From NCBI GenBank assembly GCA_964459805.1, contig CAYWOD010000042.1, forward strand, positions 1-20,116: a stretch of 20,116 nucleotides of DNA. Reading direction: 5' to 3'. The notes under the pieces are model-generated. The model made no database searches. It was given only the letters and a program-made list of their open reading frames with translations, and had not been told where the DNA came from. Within the stretch, counting starts at the first letter, position 1; each line of letters begins with the position of its first letter. The translations under genes were made by a program, and so were the position numbers. Source of the stretch: DAOVRL01 sp964459805 (GTDB lineage: Bacteria; Planctomycetota; Phycisphaerae; Sedimentisphaerales; Anaerobacaceae). Positions 16,601-20,116 of this stretch are shown in pieces.

Positions 16601-18712
16601 ATCGGTCCCGGCACTAGGAACGCCGACGTTGTCCTTGTTGCGGGAGCATCGATATCAGGCCTTGTGAGGGATACGCAGGGTGTCCCTCTGGAAGGAGCTG
16701 ACGTGGCCGCCTCGGTGGCGGGGGGCACATCCGCATTCGCAGAGACGGATGGGAACGGCTACTACACGCTTCGTGGCCTCTCAGCGGGAGATTGCCACAT
16801 TGTAGTTTCAGCAGAAGGGTACGTCTCCTGCTCGCAAGACATACAGGCTCTCGATCTGGATGACGTACTTGAAAATATTGACTTCTCGATGCAGCAGGGG
16901 CCGCCAGTTGTGGGACAGGTCACTGAAGCAGAAAGCGGTCTGCCCCTCGAAGGAGTTGTCCTACTGTTCTTCTGTGAGGACCAGTTTGTTACGCTGGCAA
17001 TCACAGATGCCGACGGCAGTTTCCTGACGAACGAGTGCCAGTCGGGCCAGTACAGTGTAGAATACTCCCTCCAGGGGTATCAAGGGGGCCAGAAGTCGTT
17101 CCTGCTTCCTCCCGGAGGGCTGCAGGAACCGCTACAGCTTACTCTTGAACTTGAAATAGTCGGCCAACAGTCTCCAGCCATCCTACGCTCAGGCTTTGCA
17201 ACCCTCAGCTCGGACGAACGAACGGCGGACTTAGATGAAAAGGACCTTCACAAATTAGCCCAAGGCTGGCTGCAGAAATCGTTCTGTCCCACCGCCGCTT
17301 CCCATTTGCTGCATTTTATCCTGCCTCTCGGACCCGATACCAACAAGGTGCCGGTACCCCGCATATACCATCCTTACCACAGAGTGTCCGAGTGGGCAAA
17401 GAATGCCTCCAATTGCTGTGTCACGTTTAAAATGTCCAAGAAAAAGGCCGAGGATCAGCTCAAGGCGCAACTTGCCCTTAAAGTCTGTAGCGCGGGGGAT
17501 TTGCCTACCCGACTTGACCCGGTTGCGACGAAGCCTCTGCTCTTCTATTGCGGTGCCGACTGTAGCGAGACTGCAAGCTGTGGCAATTGTCTGCCACATC
17601 GTGGGAGTTTTGACCTGTGCATGGCATTCGGCACAATGAACGATGCCATATGTCACGTGGTCAATATTTACCCCGTAAAGGAGAGCGAAGGGGCGATTAC
17701 GGTCAAAGTAGTTACGTTATATGTCTATAACGATTATTACGTCTTCACACGAGAGCATTGTCTCCAAAATCCATTGGCACCCTGGAACTGCTGGGCGTGG
17801 CGCGCCCAGGAGGCCGGGTATGCTACTGCGTTTCGCACGTGCATTGAGATATCCGACAGCTTCGAGTACTCGATACCGAAATTACCCAAATCGGAATGTG
17901 ACCCCGACCCCAACGACAATGATGAAGACGAGGAGACAACGAACGTCAATACTTCGATAAGTCCGGAGGACAAATGGGGTCCGGCCGGGGGCGATGCCCC
18001 GAACACGCCGCGAGGGCAACAGTTGCACTACATCAGGCCCCCGGATGCCGCCAAGGTGTTCGACTACCGCATCGAGATATGGAACAAGCCCGAAGCGCCC
18101 GTGCCAACACAGGATGCGACGATCTATGACGTGCTCGACGCCAACGTCTTCGAGCTCGGCACGTTCGAGTTCACCCGCGTGGGCTTCCTCAAATGGGACG
18201 TGCCGCTGCCGGGCGGACAGGCCGTGGACGTCCGCGTCGACTGCCGGCCGGAGATGAACATCGCGGTTGACATTACAGGCACCTTCGATCCGGAAACAGG
18301 GAGAATCTACTGGTGGTTCCACTGCGTGGATCCCATGACCGGCGACTACCCGGAAGATCCGAATGCGGGTTTTCTGCCGCCCTACAATCCGGAGACGGGC
18401 TTCGAGATCGGGTGGATGGAGTTCCGGGTCAAGCCCAAGGAAGGTTTACCCATCGGTACACAACTGGCAAATCAAGCTTTTGTCCAGTTCGATTTTTGGG
18501 GACCATGGGGACCAGCCCCGAAGGAAGGACCGTGGGTCAACACTATAGCCGATCCGTGGGACTTGTATCCGAGCGGCCAAATTGACCTGCGCGATGTTGC
18601 TGTGCTCGCAAACCGTTGGCTCTGGGAGGGCAGCGAGGGGTCAATTCCGGAGGACATAGTGCCGGATGGGATAGTGAACTTCAAAGACTTTGCTGCGATG
18701 ACGATAGATTAG
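7634..18712 (+). CDS. Giant exported multidomain surface protein with dockerin-like C-terminus (3692 aa)
   Basis: The ATG at 7634 has a strong AGGAGG 7 nt upstream (7621-7626). Approximate layout by residue: signal peptide 1-24; acidic unknown region 25-555; seven FG-GAP/VCBS-type repeats 556-885 ('GDLNGDGxLDIITAN...SVLLGxGDGSF'), enough for a seven-bladed propeller; four SbsA-like Ig repeats 895-1342 ('F...MDxxSFSxxEDVVSFxGP'); two DUF1566 domains 1347-1669 ('DGTVTDNLTALMW', 'YxDWRLPN', 'WPVR'); three more Ig repeats 1676-2003; parallel beta-helix 2006-2322 ending 'DMGAYE'; CARDB 2326-2448; PPC-like 2449-2549; IPT/TIG-like 2551-2641; unknown 2643-2832; about four carboxypeptidase-regulatory-like repeats 2836-3173; region with 14 Cys 3179-3419; acidic linker; conserved-looking beta domain 3446-3636; dockerin-like tail 3643-3692, short in its second half. 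Every recognised domain is a binding or structural type; no enzyme site is seen. Surface adhesion, matrix or large-substrate binding is an inference. Confidence 0.9.
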   Translation: MFRKATVTVLLVVSTVSTGLAWADDPNDCISQGRAYMFERTLSGLRRAYQAFDECMNDPSCSECNSDRKLKFLHALTGTAMLFIDNNDLAVTESFLDIAEAFGVRIVGDSLDPCEPSFVDVNVPLDIYECYLMPYGAPNAVEVGEMIDYSIIPKIDDIVAELDSISDSNDDRFRIFFEPNETGLQGDLEVDYAEVLILKGLLLAFKGQLEAQLAYDVFIDINEVPIDSLFYNDRICPNDINSFEPSDFIDINDPNNLSINEDFLTPYPDLLRVLPSPNYPDVNGTAILAQAAADVIASIDYCLRTLDYVILEDIPPGTDPQEDELIYIDPNDYLLVDAFYEKLITLRDSLANDTVGTYPLETAKRYDIYDSNSVRVGELVLVYSPLGIEGKAGSLDFTDSNFAPSPWEVEWFEIVEFNQVEIEVEHFSDGEWSGGFVEGTISADNNSIADATFEYWGSAWGTISGLSAQHISTEVLEGRLDINPLFGSSARYPEPVDLRDLLPQFDEDNGPISGTFGHGLNDNPTLGGIFPDMTQELWAILFELPVPGLRFYEELRLTVGDGPTSLALADLSGDGLLDIITANSWSDDVSVLFGLTDGSFQEQLRFGVGDEPESVVLADLNGDGILDGVVANAGSDEVSVLLGQTNAPPEQRRYAVGRRPMSVAVGDLNQDGIADIITANYWSDSVSVLLGMGDGDFQQQKTVEVGGGPIDVKLGDLNSDGKLDIITADDGVHTVSILLGLGDGNFQPKATFGVGYGPSSVELGDLNGDEILDVVTTNAWQDEISVLIGLGDGSFKTKSEFEVGDWQRHLSLGDVNGDGILDVVTANMWDETVSVLLGVGDGSFGRSSHFEVDGDPQSVALGDINGDGMLDIITANAHPSEVAILINRSEMYGHFPSGSAHGRVDAIRVYFPSEMDPCSFSVEDDVVGFTGPQGAIDITGYEWLSSRTLEIRFDPQSSGGVYQLTLGPEILDARGVAMDFDRDSIPGEVPDDQYVARFSLSGPRIIGQVPKGLTVGPIESLRLRFTRDMDQTSFSLVEDVVSFVGPGGSVTATGYNWVDLRTLEVSFEAGAPGQYEMVIGPNILDLLGNPMDQDSDFSLGEEPDDRYIARFEIVMPPRIISHDPNGMTTGPIQALRLSFDQAMDTGSFSLTEDIESFTGPQGTVQLQSFTWADAQTLELAFDTQVAPGTYEMVVGPHILSVPGVTMDQDGDSHTGEVPDDQYVATFELPVPSTIISHSPDAAARKLLESLQLSFNYVMDQSSFSIAEDIVSFSGPQGTIEPKGYSWLDSHTLEVTFDPLIVSGNYEMVVGPNIINLEGDALDIDGDFVPGEVRDDRYVATFNIPIDLPQTGQTATYVAGDDGDLQAGIGWPVPRFSNNEDGTITDHLIGLAWTENANIIGASTNWATTLDYVTKMNSGENENFGYTDWRMPNILELESLVDAGSSNPATWLMSQGFIQVPQGSSWSNLYWSSSGGGSYRKVLWFYDGHTLGTLMKYSGLLWPVRTSDLGAVQLPKTGAVQSDGQGDDGDLRMGVPWPEHRLVDHNDGTVTDNLTALMWMRDADTANGSMTWQEALDHVDSLNNQQYLGYEDWRLPNRKELLSLVDFAGFQPALPDNHPFINVAGPYSGGYWTSTTCGNSASYAWNISLTWGGDIEVYGKTSQLFVWPVRGKGVIGEPGIVWHTPRGEVRGSVDHMEFRFNVPMDASSFAIEDDVVGFEGPHGPVQAEGFSWPDDSTLAVTFALQSWTGTYRMVLGPNILDVQSNPMDQDNDGVGGESPDDQYTAAFIITPPKIVTQTSSVTATGTLSSVRFHFDRPMDQSSFSPTEDIVSFTGPSGDVPVTDHNWVSSDTLEITVETQTKAGTYEIVLGPGILDAVGNGITTHKATFDVTAPKILGHTPFDSTLPPVTAMRFDFDRPMDKGSFSLVHDVVAFTGPSGNVTATGYTWLNPNTLEVTFGSQWATGSYQMVIGPQILDEYGNAVDQDEDLVVGETPEDQYSASFVLAYSGTMAQDATWSPEHGPVVVDGPVTIQSGATLTIEAGTIVKFANSSAGIIVNGILKINGTPQKRVILTSFKDDTAGGDTNGDSAASSPYQGDWKGIAFCNTTEMSSLEGIEIRYSSEGACVGYWYAPPSGIARVRNAVLRNNRIAIVARVEYSEIDLKNCLLIDNNKALELRNTAWVTLGNCTVMGNGDTGRATYAVLTIENSIFSFNGRGFQGLNLLDDLIVRNSCFYGPDTQAMLNAVGEQVFRDNDNIATDPQFADRQAGNYELSAGSPAIDTGRGVGASATDILGRPRHDDSGMPNVGSGFPCFVDMGAYERQENTAAGDLAVTYVSGPNPEIVSVGDTFTIEWAISNVGTLDCNASWEDRIYLSNDPYISSEDLILGTYDHNGLLPSGSNYTREVNAVVPASTGPKYILVRANATNSLYEPVTINNVLSSPSVLAVDVPTLKVGTPQTRTVSAGRWYYYRFEAQPGRTVLFTLDSSTSGCQIYLRHSLPPTISDYDTTSEDSSGTTQEMRLLEPIEGTYYIGVYSQWYSANYTISADLTSLNIRRVSPDVVGNAGQATLKIKGDNFDPNTQVQLVGPGGTFDDQEYYQDSAMLFTTFDLAAVGATVGLYDVVVINPDAQTVTAYDAVTIEEGGTPDFTADLSMPGRCRPGRVINLTIDYTNPSRIDVNSPILTLDSGDAQCQWQLPGNDNWVTGPDFRVMALSSEGPPTILRPDQTETITIKLRVPFRPGSVTVKLFSVGATPIDGSYTPIDWAEFENDVRPDCTDCTDPNTWDQTFAKLRSQIGDTWGEYAQALRENANRWFKAGRRAYYVPELFAMEMAEAQALPTAFATGRVIDSLSEQPVAGALVALRDDIGTTFHSALTQLDGTFLMDSVTPGTYTLAVDGYLVEGDFQIEIAQDLFGIPVRVIRAAEVVGTVAGPSAEPIEGAWVTLSSSGTEPVGKFTDVEGHFAFTTVPDGSWELLVQAEGYVLPQPIALQIIGPGTRNADVVLVAGASISGLVRDTQGVPLEGADVAASVAGGTSAFAETDGNGYYTLRGLSAGDCHIVVSAEGYVSCSQDIQALDLDDVLENIDFSMQQGPPVVGQVTEAESGLPLEGVVLLFFCEDQFVTLAITDADGSFLTNECQSGQYSVEYSLQGYQGGQKSFLLPPGGLQEPLQLTLELEIVGQQSPAILRSGFATLSSDERTADLDEKDLHKLAQGWLQKSFCPTAASHLLHFILPLGPDTNKVPVPRIYHPYHRVSEWAKNASNCCVTFKMSKKKAEDQLKAQLALKVCSAGDLPTRLDPVATKPLLFYCGADCSETASCGNCLPHRGSFDLCMAFGTMNDAICHVVNIYPVKESEGAITVKVVTLYVYNDYYVFTREHCLQNPLAPWNCWAWRAQEAGYATAFRTCIEISDSFEYSIPKLPKSECDPDPNDNDEDEETTNVNTSISPEDKWGPAGGDAPNTPRGQQLHYIRPPDAAKVFDYRIEIWNKPEAPVPTQDATIYDVLDANVFELGTFEFTRVGFLKWDVPLPGGQAVDVRVDCRPEMNIAVDITGTFDPETGRIYWWFHCVDPMTGDYPEDPNAGFLPPYNPETGFEIGWMEFRVKPKEGLPIGTQLANQAFVQFDFWGPWGPAPKEGPWVNTIADPWDLYPSGQIDLRDVAVLANRWLWEGSEGSIPEDIVPDGIVNFKDFAAMTID

Positions 18713-18764
18713 GGGATCAGATAGCTCTCTATACGAACAGGGTGTTCTTGCGATTCTGCCTGCG

Positions 18765-18787
18765 CGGAGGATTTGTCAATTCCTCCG
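18765..18787 (+). terminator. Hairpin downstream of the giant gene
   Basis: CGGAGGA (18765-18771) pairs with TCCTCCG (18781-18787) around a 9-nt loop, about 50 nt after the giant gene's TAG. There is no T run, so it may be an mRNA-stabilising or factor-dependent end, not a classic intrinsic terminator. Confidence 0.4.
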
Positions 18788-18837
18788 CAGGGCCTTCGGC
18801 CTCCGAATATCTCCCGCGAAGCAGACCATAGTATGAG

Positions 18838-18934
18838 GCATCGGACTAATAATCCGCTGCTCTGAAATGGCAAGTCTTGCAAAGACAAAGACTTACACAT
18901 TTAACAAAACGCCGCTTACAAACCAGCTTACAAA
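18838..18934 (+). repeat. Right copy of the 97-nt inverted element
   Basis: Read on the plus strand, a hairpin at 18838-18860 (stem GCATCGGA/TCCGCTGC, 7 of 8 pairs, loop CTAATAA) is followed by a 52-nt spacer. Then comes the 22-mer at 18913-18934, with two GCTTACAAA copies separated by CCA. A third, weaker copy of the motif (ACTTACA) starts at 18891, and ACTTACG lies at the same offset in the left element. Homology with 6373-6469 stops at the edges of the hairpin and the 22-mer, and the flanks are unrelated. The hairpin is close to the usual tRNA-Asn anticodon arm (CGGACTGTTAATCCG) with the anticodon positions changed. The element begins 126 nt after the giant gene ends. Confidence 0.7.
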
Positions 18935-19236
18935 GAAAATCCCAAAACAGCCTGAGAAGTGGTGAGTTTTTTGGACACATCCCAGGGCCGATTTCTCAGA
19001 CAATGGGCTTTGGCATACCTCAGATCGAGATCGGCGATTCTACAGGCTCAAAGTGGCCGTGAGAGCGGTTCTGGGAGATTGTGTGGGGTGGCAAGAAGAA
19101 GGTGGGCTGGGAAGCAACTCTGCGAGAGCGAGAGGAAAGGAAATGACCCCAACCCACCAATTTCATTATACCAAACTGCTACCCGCAAAAGAAGGGGCTG
19201 TGGGAGATTGTGTGGGGTGGTTCAGGCAAAGAAAAA
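18935..19236. other. Non-coding stretch with a 20-bp direct repeat
   Basis: Between the right 97-nt element and the terminator of the PEP-CTERM-like gene I see no supportable gene. Two identical 20-bp copies beginning TGGGAGATTGTG lie at 19072-19091 and 19201-19220. In the same relative frame each would read WEIVWGG, but each copy is in a short frame closed by nearby stops. This may be the decayed end of a duplicated gene or a small repeat; I cannot say which. Confidence 0.4.
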
Positions 19237-19289
19237 GGGAGGCAAAAGCGAATCACGCGCGCTCCTTGGCTATCGTCGCCTTGCCTCCC
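19237..19289 (-). terminator. Probable intrinsic terminator of the PEP-CTERM-like gene
   Basis: On the minus strand GGGAGGCAA (19289-19281) pairs over 9 bp with TTGCCTCCC (19245-19237) and is followed directly by TTTTTC. The loop of about 35 nt can hold smaller inner stems. It lies about 60 nt downstream of the stop codon of the minus-strand gene at 19351-20079, the expected place for a Rho-independent terminator. Confidence 0.6.
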
Positions 19290-19350
19290 TATCAAAACGC
19301 TATGGATTATTATCTTCGCACCATGACCGCACCCAAACCGAACAGCCTAC

Positions 19351-20079
19351 TTACAGCGCTCTCCGCCTGCGTAGCCAAGCGACAAACCCTACGCCGATGC
19401 CCCCCAGCAAGATTGCAGAGGGGGTGGGGATAACGTCAACGTCGGGGTTAGGTATAGGTGTCGCAGCCGGTCCTGGCACTGGGTCATATACCGCAAAGTA
19501 TTCTTCTGACTGATTCCGCGGAATAGGCGTAATACACGCGGGACTCTGATTGATAGTCAGCACCGCGTAGTCAACACAAAGGTCATCAAAAACTTCAAGA
19601 TTCAGCCTGCCGTCATAGAGATAGTCGAAGTGCTCTGATAGGTCCATTGTGCCAGTCACAAATTCTCCTATATCTTGATGCCAGCCGAAATCCTCCATGT
19701 TATAGGCGCTCCCTGAATCCACCCCTTCAATACACAGTGCATCCGTAGCAAAATCAGACTTCGTGGGTGCAAATACTAATGTCAGCCACGCTTCCGTGAT
19801 ACTCGCCGGAGCTGGATACTCGAAGGTACATACTATGTGTTGTTCGTAATACCAAGCGTCGAAGCCTACTATCCTGTTTCTGTAGAAAGTGGGCCCTGTG
19901 TAGTTATCCCAGCGTTCGACGACAGCGGCCATGAATTCGCTATCAACATAGACGTGGTCCGCAGAGCCCAGGCCGTTGTAGTAACCTCCATCTAAGTCAC
20001 CCAGTTCTACACTCACTCCTCCAAGCGCCGTTCTCCCTAACAGCACTAATAGAACAATTGATTTCTGTCGAGTAGACAT
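19351..20079 (-). CDS. Exported protein with PEP-CTERM-like C-terminal sorting tail
   Basis: This is a 242-residue protein with its ATG at 20079-20077. A strong GAGGAG lies 8 nt upstream, fixing the start. Residues 1-21 are a signal peptide. The middle (about residues 22-205) is a beta-rich extracellular domain I do not recognise (VDSEFMAAVVERWDNYTGPTF..., ASITEAWLTLVFAP, HFDYLYDGRLNLEVFDDL). A short proline-rich linker (about residues 195-213) leads to a tripartite tail at about residues 214-242: 'VIPTPS', a hydrophobic segment ILLGGIGVGFVAWL, and RRRR at the end. This is the PEP-CTERM layout with PTP in place of PEP, a variant seen in planctomycetes. Such tails are processed by exosortases, which remove the tail and link the protein to the cell envelope or matrix. 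No exosortase gene is in the window. The gene stands alone on its strand, with its own probable terminator downstream. Confidence 0.82.
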   Translation of the reverse strand: MSTRQKSIVLLVLLGRTALGGVSVELGDLDGGYYNGLGSADHVYVDSEFMAAVVERWDNYTGPTFYRNRIVGFDAWYYEQHIVCTFEYPAPASITEAWLTLVFAPTKSDFATDALCIEGVDSGSAYNMEDFGWHQDIGEFVTGTMDLSEHFDYLYDGRLNLEVFDDLCVDYAVLTINQSPACITPIPRNQSEEYFAVYDPVPGPAATPIPNPDVDVIPTPSAILLGGIGVGFVAWLRRRRAL

Positions 20080-20082
20080 AAT

Positions 20083-20097
20083 ATGGTCTCCTCATTT
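20083..20097 (-). promoter_or_regulatory. Ribosome binding site region of the PEP-CTERM-like gene
   Basis: On the minus strand GAGGAG is followed by 8 nt and the ATG at 20079. It is one of the strongest Shine-Dalgarno matches in the window and confirms the start. The remaining bases to the window edge are too few to place a promoter. Confidence 0.6.
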
Positions 20098-20116
20098 AGG
20101 TTTAGTTTGTATTCCC

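Noticed and set aside
18959..19513. A 184-codon open frame on the plus strand
   Set aside because: Its sequence is rich in Arg, Ser and Gly without any pattern, it includes the 20-bp direct repeat, and it overlaps the well-supported PEP-CTERM-like gene and its terminator on the other strand.

Overview
The window looks like chromosomal DNA of a Planctomycetota bacterium, most likely of the Phycisphaerae. This is inferred from protein style only. The genes encode secreted, repeat-rich surface proteins with short dockerin-like tails, one C-terminal PEP-CTERM-like sorting tail of the 'IPTPS...LRRRR' type, and the 'SSGG-YTLTGTIGQPDA' dockerin protein family that is common in that group. There are no rRNA genes, complete tRNA genes or CRISPR arrays, and no core metabolic genes.

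Left block (29-5003, minus strand). Three exported proteins are read leftwards: a fibre-like protein ending in a peptidase S74 self-cleaving chaperone domain, a small dockerin-like protein coupled to it by an ATGA overlap, and a parallel beta-helix protein whose C-terminus appears to be broken by a frameshift next to the window edge.

Scar zone (about 5360-6470). This holds a 12-bp hairpin and a short transposase-like start. That start is interrupted by a 272-bp element with 11-bp terminal inverted repeats and a perfect 8-bp target duplication, which carries the first 39 codons of a zinc-ribbon transposase. A 5'-truncated NHL-repeat gene follows, and then a 97-nt element with a tRNA-anticodon-arm-like hairpin.

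Central block (6801-18712, plus strand). A membrane-anchored LptC-like protein overlaps by 22 bp a giant exported protein of 3692 residues. The giant protein is a mosaic: a seven-repeat FG-GAP propeller, seven Ig-like repeats interrupted by two DUF1566 domains, a beta-helix, CARDB, PPC and IPT-like domains, about four carboxypeptidase-regulatory-like repeats, a cysteine-rich region and a dockerin-like tail. The block is bracketed by two homologous 97-nt elements in inverted orientation (6373-6469 and 18838-18934). They share an exact 22-mer, a related hairpin and an identical 52-nt spacing. Genes inside the bracket run on the plus strand, while intact genes outside it run on the minus strand. 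This is the best candidate here for an undescribed recombination or mobility system. No recombinase gene is visible in the window.

Right block (18935-20116). Repeat-bearing non-coding DNA is followed by a minus-strand PEP-CTERM-like protein with its own strong ribosome binding site and a probable intrinsic terminator. Overall this is an accessory region rich in cell-surface genes and scarred by mobile DNA.
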